64,000 bases of DNA from Gorsachius magnificus (taxonomy: Eukaryota; Chordata; Aves; Pelecaniformes; Ardeidae), in contig CM067081.1 of NCBI GenBank assembly GCA_034008185.1, positions 9,795,821-9,859,820 of the forward strand, read 5' to 3'. The translations under genes were made by a program, and so were the position numbers. Shown piece by piece: positions 1 through 12,307 of this stretch (its first letter is position 1; every line of letters starts with the position of its first letter). The notes beneath the pieces are model-generated. The model saw only the letters and a list, made by a program, of their open reading frames with translations. It made no database searches and was not told where the DNA came from.

Positions 1-3000
1 TATGCAGAATATCAACTCTGAGTTTTGTGATTACACTAATAAGATAGCAACATGGGAAGTAGTAGAAATGAGAGATATTGGATGGAAATGGATAGAAAAG
101 GAGGTACTAGCTTAACAGAGTTGCTGACCAAGGAAGAAATTACCAGGGCAGCAATGTACCAAGCAATGTACCAAACATCAAATAAAGGTATCAAGTCAGC
201 AAAATCAGGGCAAATATGGAAAGAGTAAACAGGGATGAGTTGTTTGTTACAGAGGGGCTGAGGGTGGTGAAGAGGAAGAACTTTGGAGGAGAAAAAGCAA
301 ACAAAAGAGACAGTGAATCATATGCCAAAGGCCTTTCACAGGTGACAGTCAGGCAGCCCTGTTCCTCATGACCACAGCTCGGAGCATGACAATAACCATG
401 TTGTTGCTCTGACAGTATGGGTGTCCAGCTTATCTCTATGGTCAGAGTATCCCTCCCACTGGCAACTGGGTTCCCTAACAGTGCTACTAAAAATGTTATT
501 TAAAAAATAAAATAAAATATATAAAATATTAATAAAATAACAACTAATAATAAAATAATACAAGAGAAACAGTTTAAAGCTTTTAAAATTTTAGGGATTT
601 CTCTAATATGGAGAGAATAAAATTATTCTTCAAATTCTACAAATTCACTGACAGTTTTGGTCCATGACTGTCCCTTTTCTCTTGTCTTACCCAGGAGAAA
701 ACATAGGATTCTTTCAAAGTAATTAATGCATCACAATAAAAAGCTATGAGAATACCTCTCAGTTAATACTTGTCACACTTTCCATGTGGCTTCTAGTAGC
801 ACATTTTAAACCTGTATGTTTTTTTCCAAGTGTTAAAACATCTGTTATTAAACAAGTATTCCTGGAGAGTAAATGAGTACTCCAGTGAGGCTTTTACCTG
901 TGAATCATGAGGAAGAGGTGTTAACAAGGAAAATCTGCTGTGGTCATGCAAAGAATTCCTTCAATGCAGTAATTTCATAAAAATAATTAACTCCTTTTTT
1001 TCTGCACTGATTATGGGCAGAAAGAATGGACTTACATGCTCAAGAGCATCTCACGCTATTGAGATTCCTGCAGTGACATCAGTGTTTGCAGAACTCAGGA
1101 CTGTAGGAATGAGTATAAAGAAATCTTACTGCACCGTATGCATAAAAGAGTGAAAATACAAGGTGAAACTTTATTTACTGTCTTATGGTGACAGAGATCG
1201 TTCACTTCTCTCTACAGCTACATGGTTTTCCTGATAAATTTCAGGTCTGTAAATTCTTTCACTCCTAAAATTTTAATTTAAAACCATCGCCCATCAATCT
1301 AATTAAATGAAAAATCCTTTATCAAGCACACAAAAGTTTTATATGAGTTATTGCTTGGCCCCTATAACATTGTTACTTTTGAGTTTCACTCAGATAAGAT
1401 TTTCTCTAGGTCTCTTCTGGGTTAATGAACACAGAAGCAAAATCATAACTTTTCCACTGGGGTTTCTGGGCACACACTGAAATTCAGTTTCTGTCTCTGC
1501 TGGATGGCTGCAGAAACACAATAGCTGCACACTAATAACTTGTCACTACTATTCAGTCTCCCTGGTCACAAAAACTTTGGTGGCTGAATAACTGAGCAGG
1601 GATTATTAGAAATTCTAGTTTTTACCAAGTTCTAAATTAACAGAGAAGGAAATATTCTGGTGATTTTAAATCTCTCGTGCAACCTCTGAAGCAGGTGGCA
1701 TGCAAAAGGGAAGGCGTAGGGAGCATCTGCCCCAGCACCCAATGAGCGTGAGCCTCTGAGGCACAGAACAAGGACAACTCAGAGGTCTCTGAGACCAGAA
1801 ATTATTTTAACTGTCCTCTGATATCACTGCCAGCACAACATAGGCCACTGAATATAATCCCCTTCATGGATCCCAGAGGGTCTGACTGACCTATGCAGGC
1901 AGTCTTAGTTCAAAAGCACCAAGGGGTAGAGACCACTCCTACTCTGTAGACAAAGAGGTCTAGTGGTTAAATGACCTTACTGGTTTGCCACCAATAGCAA
2001 GGTATATTTTAAACATCTTGGAAGAAGAAAGAATACAATCTGACAATCTAAAAAACCAAACTCAGGCTGAAATCACGAAGCCTGGGGTCAGTGCACTGGA
2101 GGCAAAGACTTAATTCTTATGAAGGTGGGGAACAAACAACTTATGGGGGATATCTGCATTCCCATGTCATCAAACCAGAGTCACATAGGCCTTAGAGGAC
2201 TTCAGACCCAGCTACCTGCTATCCTTATCAAAAGATGCCATCCTACATGTGTCACAGCAGAAATGAGCACGCATGATTCAAGAGGGCACGGACCAATAAA
2301 TCCCACAAATCCCCACATATCTGAGAAGTGGAGTCAGCTGCAAGTGAGGTTGAGCAGGATATGATTAATACTTAAAAATATTCAGTCTTGTGCAGAAAAA
2401 TCAGACCTACTCTGCACATCATCTGATAGGCAATTATGCTTAAATAATTCAGTGCTATCACTTAAAGGTGAAATCAGCATTTTCTTGCATCTGAGTTTCT
2501 AAGTTTTTGTCAGCAGGTTTCTATTAGTAGGTAATGTAGTCCATAAGTTCTTGTTCATTGAATGGATCTTATTAAAGCAGTTCATATTATTTTTATATGT
2601 CATTTTTCTTTACATGATCATTTTAGTATCTATCTGAGGCTGTAGTACTGTTCATATTCCATAATACCACTGGCAATTGAGACAAAGGCATAGGGAATTA
2701 TACTTAAACATAAGAAAGTACAGACCTTATTCTTTTTGTGGGGGATCAATAGCTTCAGTAAGGAATACATAATGTATTTATCATAGCCAAGTTCCTTCTG
2801 TTCTATATAATAGGGATTTTTTTCTTGAAAAAGTCATCGAATCCAAGACCAAAGAAAAGCAAAAAAGAGCTCTTGCTTTTACTTCCAAAAAATGCTAAAC
2901 CTCTTTATCAAAATATCTTTTGAATGGATTTTGACTCACAGGTTTGCATACAAGTTATGTACAGTGAATTCCACATGACATGGAACATTTAAGCTAGGAA

Positions 3001-6000
3001 GTTTTGAGGCCTCTCAACAATCAGCATTCTCCTCGCTTCTCAATTTAGGTCAGACAGCAGGATGCTAATAATACAGATCATAGTCTGCACAGTAAATTTT
3101 CTTCTTTAATCCTAAAATATTTATCAAGGTCTCAGATCTCTAGATCCAGCAATGGTAACTTCATTTGGAAGAAAGACATTTTCTAGCTGAAATTGTTCTC
3201 TGAACATAGAATTATCATAGAAATATGATAATATTTTCATCTCTTTTCTTCTTAGCAGGAGACACATAAAATAATGAGGTTTTTATTCTTCTAGAAGCTA
3301 ACATTAAAAAAAAGCCTCTACTTAAACCATCAGCTGAATCAGGACTGTATATCTTAAAGCAATTATGTTATTAAATTCCAATTCTTCAAAATATTTAATT
3401 ACTGCATGCATCTCTTCTTCTGTAATGGAACTCAGAAATACACTTTCCTGAATCAGGGTCACAGAGACAGTCATCAATATCTGTTTAATGTCACCGTGAC
3501 ACAAGCTTATTTAAACCTTCAGTCAAAAAACAGACCAGACTCTATTCTTGCTTAGTCTTCAAGGGCTCCAGAAGACTGGTAACCATAACCTCTCCTTTCA
3601 TGCTCTCAGAAACACAAATATGAACACTCTTTTTTCAGCTCCCTTAAAAAGAGTTTTTAATGTTCATTGCTTTTAATCAGCCAGAACATAACTAGTATTT
3701 GTATTAAGAAAAGTTCATGCATTCAGTATACGTATACTGAATTGAAAAACTGTGTTTAAATTGCTACCATTACTCTCCTTCCTTTTTGAAGATCAGGATC
3801 TATGATTATGAACTCAAATTATTTTCATTAAAACATCATTAGGTTCTGAAATTAATATGTCGAATGAGAGGTGGCATTTTGTGTAAGAAGGAAACACACA
3901 GTTTCAAAAGCAGCTTTGCATACATCCCACAGTGCGTGCCACCATGAATTCAGTGAAGGAAATGTCACCAAAGGACTTACACCGTGTAAATACAACAAAG
4001 GGCAGACACACCTGGAGGGCAGATCAGAGCAGTAAAAAGGTCCAAAAGAAGCAAGAAGTCCACAGCTTAAAAAACCCAAATCATATAACATTTGGTTATT
4101 CCAACTACATTTCTGCTGAAGTTTTCTTAGGATTGTACTCACTCATTCAGTAACTGATGACAGAAGCTCCTGTGAAATGGTGTCTGATTTCTAGTGCAAT
4201 AGAATCTGTTAGCAGTGACCAAATTTATGAGTTCTACTCTTATCTGTAGAAAATACTGAATGCCTTGAACATGTCTTTACTTCCTATTATCTCAGGTTTT
4301 GAATCTTTTTGATAAGGAGGATACAGATTAAAGCAGAGCTAGTTAATATGTGCATCCTGCAGAAAAGGCATAATAATTTCTAATAAATTAATTGTGTAAA
4401 TTTATGTCTTAAAAATTAATCTGATCAGAAGTAGTGAATCCTATTCACTTTTTCTTAACTTGATAACTATTCAGATTTGTTGGGCATTCTCAGGGACAAC
4501 AGTTCTTGGGATCAGCTAAACACTGGGGTTGTGATACACTGATGAAAAAGCTTTTTAAACCACTCCACTTTAAAAAGACAAAAACAGAAAAAAAATTTTT
4601 GAATGTTAAATTTTATTTAGAGGCCTTTGCCTTACTATACTAAGAGAGAGAATCTTTCTATTTTTAAGAAAGTGCTTCTTCAGAAGGGAAAACAGGAGGA
4701 ATGCCACTCATGATTTTTTCCTCTCCATGTTTTGAAGGTGCTTTCCCATTTTAAACTTATTCTTACTTAATTCCAAGGAAAGCTGAATGCTCAGCATTAA
4801 ATTCTGTGCCTGTTTTCTAAGTCACTTCTTGCAGTAACACTTCTAAATAGGTGTAAATATATTTGGCGGCATAAGTACCATTTTTTCACACTACCCCTCT
4901 CCTATTAGCAGCTGATGTTAATCACATTTTTAATAAACTATGTCTTGACAGAGTGTCTTGCATAAACCTATTCCTTTCTACAGCCTTGAGGTTAATATCA
5001 ACAGTATGTTTTCTTTCAGTCTAATTCCAACAGCAGGTTAGCATACATACCCCTGTTTATCACTACCACAAATGTGGGGTTAACAGAGTAGAAATAAAAG
5101 TCTGTCTGGATCACAGGGTAGCAACTCTCACAATTTAGTGCAAATCACAAGTGATTTTTTTTTTTGTCCTGAATTCATGTGATTTATAGGGAGACATACA
5201 GTCTCTTTTGGAACATAAACACCTTAGTCTGGTAGATGCAGAGGAAAAAAAGAAAACAAAAGTGTACCTGAAAGGCTCATATACCAAGAAACAAATAAAT
5301 GGATATTGATTAAATGAGTATTATATCACTTGGAGGAGGCTGGCCGGTTTGGAATAGCTGGGCTGAAGGTCTTGGATTGCTTGTGGCACACAAGCTATTA
5401 CCTTAGCATACAGCTCCTTAGTGCAGAGATCCCTAAATCTATTACAAGCCCAAGACATGCAGTAAGGTTGTACGTAGGGCTGGTAAGGGCACTCCTTTAT
5501 TTTAACTGTCATAGATACTAGTAGATGTTTTGCTTATCCATGATTGATTGAAGGCAGTAAAATGTCATTCAGGGATCAAGAAAATTAGATGTGACAATTT
5601 TTCAGCTGGTAGGACTTGAATTTTCAAAGGCTGATGGAACAGTACAATGGGTAGACAAGGACTGAACGCTGTCCACTGATAAAATAACCCCATTTCCACA
5701 ATGGTGTAAGAGTCTGAGGAAAGAAGCTTCACTCTAAACTATCACCCTTCCAGGGTGATTATGTGAAGCCTTCAGAACATCACTGATAAATTGTTTATAT
5801 ATTCATACTTATTTATTTTACTAGTTTCAAACATTGGTGAACTATTGGGTCTGAAAAAGGCATGGAAGATGACAGTGGAGAGGTCCAACATTTCCACTCT
5901 CCTGAGACAGCCACCTGTGTGCTGCGTTGCCTTGAAGAAGCAGTAAATTGTTTTATGCGTGAAGAACAATGCTGCTAATTTCCTTCCCGAATAGCAGTGT

Positions 6001-6985
6001 TTTATTTTGAGATCTTCAGATATGATGCATTTTTTCTAAACTACAAAATTATTAATAATATTTAAATAAGTCAACTGTCAAGGTTTTTGTATCCTAAATC
6101 AAAGCATTGTTCCAATGCTTGTTGCCATAGAAATTAAATATCTCAAATCCTCCATACAGTGTTATTCACTTCCAATACAGCCAGTGGACTTTTCATATTA
6201 ATCAGAACTTAATTTGAAGTGTTTAAAGAAGTATTATACCAGTCCCTGAATATGGAGATGGCAGTATTACTGAAGACAATTCTGTTTTCCTGAGCAGGCT
6301 TTCAATTCAAGAAGAAAAATGATGGCAGTTTGAAAGTGGGAAGTTATGCAATGCAAGAAAATAAATAAACCTTTATCTAATTCAGTATTGCTTTTTTTTT
6401 TTTCATTTAGATCTTTTCAGAACACAGATAGTCAACAGAGGTTTTGAGTGTGGTTTTTGTTAAGTAAAGATTTATTAAATATAAGCTAAATGAAATATAA
6501 AGATGTCTTCAAGATAAGGGAAAAAATAATTAGATTGTGTGAAGATCTTGGTAGTATTTTCAGAGCGGAAGTCAGAGAAGACAGTGGGGGACCCACCATG
6601 TTTTTATTTCAGCCTTTAACTAGAGCTGCCTTTTCTGACACAGCCTCTAAGGGACCTCTCTGCACATCTGCTTCTCCTTATTCACCAGCTCCCGCAGTTC
6701 TGCCACTCTCTCTAACTAGCCTGAAATTCAGCAAAGATATTTGTTGATCTGTCCAGTGTAAACCTGTCAATCAGCGTGGGCTTACATCTGCAAAATTTCC
6801 TTTGTGAGAGTAGTGGACAAAGTCAATGTACAGCAATAGAGGCTGTTTCTTGGGAGCAAAAGCAGATTCATATGGCTAAAGGGTCTACAGCATTTAGAGG
6901 AAAAACTGAGACTTATACTTCACTAATTTTTTACCCTCTAGGTTTTAGTGATCTGATTTAACCTTGGGATCTTCCATTTGCCTAT
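1..6985 (-). other. GRM5 intron, no recognised gene
   Basis: AT-rich single-copy sequence. Only short chance ORFs are present (longest 96 codons at 3852-4142, with no family resemblance). No repeats except an AT-rich tract near 500-560. Assigned to the GRM5 intron by position only. Confidence 0.6.
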
Positions 6986-7482
6986 AGTTTTGGGTCCCAC
7001 ACTACAAGAAAGACATTGAGGTACTTGAGCACGTCCAAAGAAGGTCAACAAAGCTCCTGAAAGGTCTAGAGCACGAGTCTTGTGAGGAGCAGCTGAAGGA
7101 ACTGGGATTGTTTAGCCTGGAGAAAAAGAGGCTGAGGGGAGACCTTATTGCTCTCTATAACTACTTGAAAGAATGTTCTAGTGAGGTGGGTGTTGGTCTC
7201 TTCTCCAAAGTAACAAGTAATAGGGTAAGAGGAAAAGACCTCAAGTGTCATAGGGGAGGTTTAGATTAGACATTAGTAAAAATTTCTTCACTGAAAGAGT
7301 GGTCAAGCATTGGAACAGGCTGCCCAGGGAAGTGGTGGAGTCCCCATCCCTGGAGGTATTTAAAGGATGGCTAGACGAGGTGCTTAGGGACATGGTTTAG
7401 AGGTGGAATGGCAGGGTTAGATTAACAGTTGGACCTGATGATCTTAAAGGTCTTTTCCAATCTAAATGATTCTATGATTCTT
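6986..7482 (+). mobile_element. CR1 LINE, 5'-truncated 3' end
   Basis: This piece starts within the reverse-transcriptase C-terminal region of CR1 ORF2 (TTTTGGGTCCCACACTACAAG) and runs through the conserved segment encoding [10 protein letters not shown]. It ends with GGTCTTTTCCAATCTAAATG and the GATTCTATGATTCT tail. Frameshifts make it non-functional. It is antisense to GRM5. Confidence 0.93.
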
Positions 7483-10400
7483 TAGTATCAACAGCTATTT
7501 GTGATCTGTGGATCTTCACAAACTCTTCCTCACCTGCTGGACAAGATTTGGCACCTTTTCCTTGCTTTGGTCTCCAAAGACCAGCTCTTTTCCTCTTTGC
7601 TGTATTCATCAGTGTTAGGACCAGCCACCTCCATGGTTATTTGTTTTAAAGGATGCTCTATATTCCTGCTGTTGTTTTACCATTCATGCCTGATTTTGAC
7701 TAGTCTTTTTATCTATCTGTACGAATTCAAGCTGGATAATATCAGACTGACAGACTGAGATGTATATAAAATTTATAAAGAAAACACACTAATCCAGGTA
7801 TTACTGTGCTCTCCCTAACATGTTATTGTCTTCCCCATGATTGCCTGGACTGTAAAGAGAAATGGGGTTGCCTGTCATGAGTGAGGCGTGTTCACATCCC
7901 TTTTATGATCATGTAGGTGGGCTAATTTCCCAGCTGGAGAAGGATGCAGTTGCCTGAACATAGATACATAGTGTTATTTTTGTAACTGTGAAATTGTAGC
8001 CCTAAACATATAAATTTGCCACTGCTGGTCAAAGGTGACAGTCTTTTTATTGGCCTTACAGTGTAGGGTCTTGTCTTGGCTTGAGCAGATTTTTTCTTAC
8101 ATAATCCATGATAGCAGTAGTGTAGCAGTCAGTTGAAAATTGCCTGATATTGTTTCATTTTTAGTTTGGCTTTGTAAAATTGTGTTGTGTAACCCCTAGT
8201 GTCAATTAATAGATAATAGAAACAAGCAGCTTTCCTGTGTAGAAAGAACTATCTACGACCCTAGAATAAAAATATGAACGCAGTGGGCAATTACTGGTCC
8301 TTGAGTGAGTGCAGCCTTGTGGGCAGGTAAAACCAGTTTCAAGGATAACAAAGAGAACAGAAAACTGAGTATGATATGGAACTGAAATTCAGTGAGGAAA
8401 AAGCTAGCAGGCAGATTGTGTTAAAGACATAGAAACCAACCTGAATCAGATGGAAAACTGGGAAGAAATGAGGGAAGAAATTCCTGCCATCACCATCACA
8501 CTCCTCCTGGTGAAGAATAGGGACTGAAATATGTTATGATAGGACACCCCACGTGTACACACACACGTGTGTGTGTGTGCACGCGCACGCACACACACAC
8601 ACTTTCTTCTCAAGGAAGATTGACCCACAGGACCTAGAGAGCAGAGGAAGGATGAGCACAACACCAGGGAAATGGGGGAGATACTAGGATCTTTATATTA
8701 ACAATATTAACCTTATAATTAATGAAAAGTTTCTGAAATCGTTCAATAATTTAGAGTGTGAGTGTTTGTATCACTGTAACTGATCTAATACTAATAGCTC
8801 TTTGTTGTATTTTAGTTAGACTGCCAATACTTTAATTAGACCAATATTGAGTTTGGGGCTCTGCTTATCAGCTACATTCCCTCTTTGCCCATAACACAAT
8901 GTTAAGCTGAAAACAGTATCCAGCTTGGCCATCAGTGCTCTAGATCGGAGTGGGTCCCCTGTAGCTCTTGCAATATATCTGTATGCCCCATGAAGGTGCA
9001 CTGCATATCCTAGGATGCCTCAGTAGCAACCAGAACCCCGTTTATGCAGGTGAATCTCATCCTTGAGATCTGTTTTTTTGTTGGTGGTTTGTTTTTTTTT
9101 TTTTTCTCTTCTCTCTTCCAAACCACCCTTTCAGCCATAGAGGGAAATCAGCATGGAAGTACCTTTCAGTCACACAAGCTGTGCCTGCACAGGGCTGCTG
9201 CCAGCTATGTCTGGCAACCACCCTAGCTCCAGTGAAAGGGAACAATACACAAAAGCTCACTACAAAGCGTTGTGTCTCAGTTATCCTCCTGTTTTACTGT
9301 GGAGCCAGACAGAGATGATGAGCAGGCCAAAAGGAAGGCCAGCAGGAAGGAAGCAGGTGAAAGTTAGCTGGGTGACAGGTACCTCTAGATATACAAAAAC
9401 TCAAGTAGAAAGAAATTCCAGGTATCAGGCAGTGAAGTGTAATGGTTATGGTAGCGGATTCAGATTGGCAATGTCAAGGACTCAAAAACAGGGTTCAAAG
9501 AAAGTAATTTATTCCCATGTAACAATCCTGTAATATAAAGGAGTTTTACTGAGGCTTAACAAAAGAGATTAAGTTTTGAACCCCAAATTAGTTCTTCCTT
9601 CTTCTTTTGCTCCCTGTTGTTCTTCAGGTTTCCAGCTTTCCCTATGACAAGGCTTACGTACAGTGCTTGGCGCTCTCATTGCACCTCTGACATCGTAAGG
9701 AGGCTGACTGTCGATTTCAACAAAACCAGGAATAAGCACTCACAGACTCTAAAGAATATCACAAGGCCTAATGACCATGAATAGCTCATTTGTCATGCCC
9801 CCTCCAAAAGGATTCTTGGCCCAGCAGTTCATTTTCCTCATATGATCAGGGGTGGGGCAAACAGGAATGCACAGATACCTCAAGAGAAGCATGATTTCTA
9901 CAGTGTTTTTATCCTTGTACACTAACAAACCCTCAGGGGATAAAACAGAAGTTGCCACAGTGACTGGTTTGCTTATTTCATAACTGCATATTTGCCAGCA
10001 AGACAGCACGCAACTGCATTTTTTAGCTGTCACTTAGCAAAAGTTGCCACTAAGTTCGCTGGGAGTTTAGCTGAGGAATTTGCCTATATTGCCAACGTAT
10101 GAGAGCACTACTTCTTCCACTAATACAACCTTTTATGACAAAACACAATGACAGCTTCTTCTTTCTGTTCCATGTTTAGATTTCTGCATAAATTTAATCA
10201 GTACACTGTGGACCACCAACAGGCTATCACACAAACACTTTGAAGCTAAGAGACAAGCTCACTGTACAGCTCCTCAGTTATGGACCCAACCCCCCTCATC
10301 TAAATTCAATTCATTCTTTAGTCAAGTATTTCTTGCAATCAGTGCCTAGCAATCTAGTTCATAAAGTCAGTTCTCCTCTGTAGTTTACTTGGAGAAAAGA

Positions 10401-11894
10401 ACTAAAGATACTATCCAGCTTCTCAACTCACTTTGGCCTTTCTTTCAAGTGGATGGACAGACAGTAACCATTGTATCAGTAATTCAATGATACAAACCTA
10501 CAGATGTAAATAACTAAAAGGTGTATCTTCAAATATCAAGGGGACGTCCACTGAATATCCATTTTGAAATATTTTTGAACATTTTGAAATACAGTCATTC
10601 AGATATACTGGCTAAGGCCAAGCATCCATCCATCCTCTGTAGCTTTTCACCTTCAGCAGCCAAAAGACAGTGGTTAGAAAAAACATATTAAAAAAGTGGC
10701 AAACATACCATGATGGTAGGAAATTCTCCCTCAGAGTTCAGCTGAACACAAAACATTGTTTTTACTTTTTAAAAAATTCTACTAACGTACTACCATCAAT
10801 TTTCCAGCAGTGGTAAACTGTGATCCAAGAAACCCATTTTTCTGAGTGAATTGCTCAGCTTGTCTCTTTGAATGGCATGTAGCTGAGAAAATCAGCAATT
10901 TTCTTCAGTTCTCAAAACAGAGCGCTCTAACAGGCATCTTTAAAGTGGCACACGTTTGCTATGTGACACAGTCAATGAGCTTTACATTGTAGATAGACAA
11001 TAATTATGATTCCTGTGTAAGTTACTATTAAGAAAGTATTCCATGGGCCTTCTTGAGAGTGGAGAAAGCTGGAGAAAGTGACAAAGGTCGTGCTGGGAAT
11101 TAAGTTTTGGTGAAGATGATGAAGAGAGAGTAGACACAATCATTAGGGAAGATGGGGTTGACCAGGATAGTCTTTCAACTATTACAGTGGAATTGAATGA
11201 CTGGAGTGTTACTACAGCTGGATGAAGCTTAAAGTGCCTTGAAGGGGCTATGAAGTTGTTGTGATGTTCACTTATACCTGTGATTGTGTACAATAACGTT
11301 GAAATTGAAGGGATATTTGGGTAGGAAAATAACTGGGCTATGGAGAGTGGCAAAGGGGCAAGGATGGTGGAATAGTATGATTTGAGGATGGTGAGTGCTA
11401 AGTTGAGAAGGCTGGGGTGATACTACTGGGACATGGAGGATATGGAAGATGTTAAATGGGGACTGAGATATTGGAACAGTGCTTGACTGAGATTGGATGT
11501 GACAGAAATGAAGGAGCAGGGATAGTACAAAGGCTAGAGGTTGGAGATACCGGATATGAAAGGACTATATGATACTGGGAGGGTTAGAACAACCCTGGAG
11601 ATATGAAGTTTGTATGGGAGAATACTGGGGAGATCTGGCCTTAGCAGACAAGGAACAGCAGCAGGGAGAAGACAGGCCCAGAGACACAAGCTGGCCTAAT
11701 GAGGATCAGGGCACCCATGTCTGGAACTGAAGAGAAGGATGAGGGACACCACATCTATCCCCTCAGTGTCTTGCTGTGGCGAGAGATGAGAATGGAGACA
11801 GTGAGCTCAGGAACCTTACTAACCCAACAAAATCACCCTTACTTGAAATCTTTTAGCTTATTGAAATTGTTCCCTTACCAGTGTGAAACATTAT
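7483..11894 (-). other. GRM5 intron, no recognised gene
   Basis: Holds the purine-pyrimidine tract at 8550-8602, a T14 run near 9092 and the G-skewed stretch from about 11040. ORFs at 9153-9533 and 10982-11353 have no recognisable domain. Otherwise featureless. Confidence 0.6.
8550..8602. repeat. Alternating purine-pyrimidine (CA/TG/CG) tract with internal palindrome
   Basis: 53 bases alternate purine and pyrimidine without a break: an (AC)n run, then (GT)n, then GCACGCGCACGC, then (AC)n. The AC and GT runs are mutually complementary around about 8566-8567, giving an almost perfect inverted repeat of about 14 bp per arm with no loop. Such tracts are known to favour Z-DNA and cruciforms. Confidence 0.95.
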
Positions 11895-12307
11895 AATCAT
11901 AGAAGCATAGAATGTTTCGGGTTGGAAGGGACCCCTAGAGGTCATCTAGTCCAACCCCCCTGCAGTCAGCAGGGACACCACTAACTAGATCAGGTTGCTC
12001 AGAGCCCCATCCAACCTGGCCTTGAATGTTCCCAGGGATAGGGCATCTACCACCTCTCTGGGCAACCGTTCCAGTGTTTCACCACCCTCATTGTAAAGAA
12101 TTTCTTCCTTATATCCAGTCTAAACCTACCCTGTTTTAGTTTAAAACTATTACCCCTTGTCCTGTCACAGCTGGCCCTACTAAAAAGATTGTCCCCATCT
12201 TTCCTATAGGCCCCCTTTAGATACTGAAAGGCCGCAATCAGGTCTCCCTGCAGCCTTCTCTTCTCCAGGCTGAACAACGCCAACTCTCTCAGCCTGTCCT
12301 CATAGGT
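11895..12307 (-). mobile_element. CR1 LINE, 5'-truncated 3' end
   Basis: The left edge AATCATAGAAGCATAGAATG followed by GGTTGGAAGGGACCCCTAG is the reverse complement of a CR1 3' end. The minus strand encodes ORF2 C-terminal fragments ([17 protein letters not shown], then [12 protein letters not shown] and VVKHWNG). The element breaks off at CTCAGCCTGTCCTCATAGG. It is a different subfamily from the copies at 16.5 and 36.3 kb, lies in sense with GRM5 and is dead. Confidence 0.93.

Noticed and set aside
9434..9500. tRNA-derived SINE or MIR-like stretch (AATGGTTATGG...GGGTTCAAAG)
   Set aside because: Loose resemblance to A-box and B-box words only; no cloverleaf and no convincing element ends.
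9153..9533. 126-codon plus-strand ORF
   Set aside because: No domain or repeat homology recognised, and composition like the surrounding intron. Treated as chance.
10982..11353. 123-codon minus-strand ORF
   Set aside because: Lies in the pyrimidine-rich strand of the skewed region, which lengthens open frames. Ser/Leu/Thr-rich low-complexity product.
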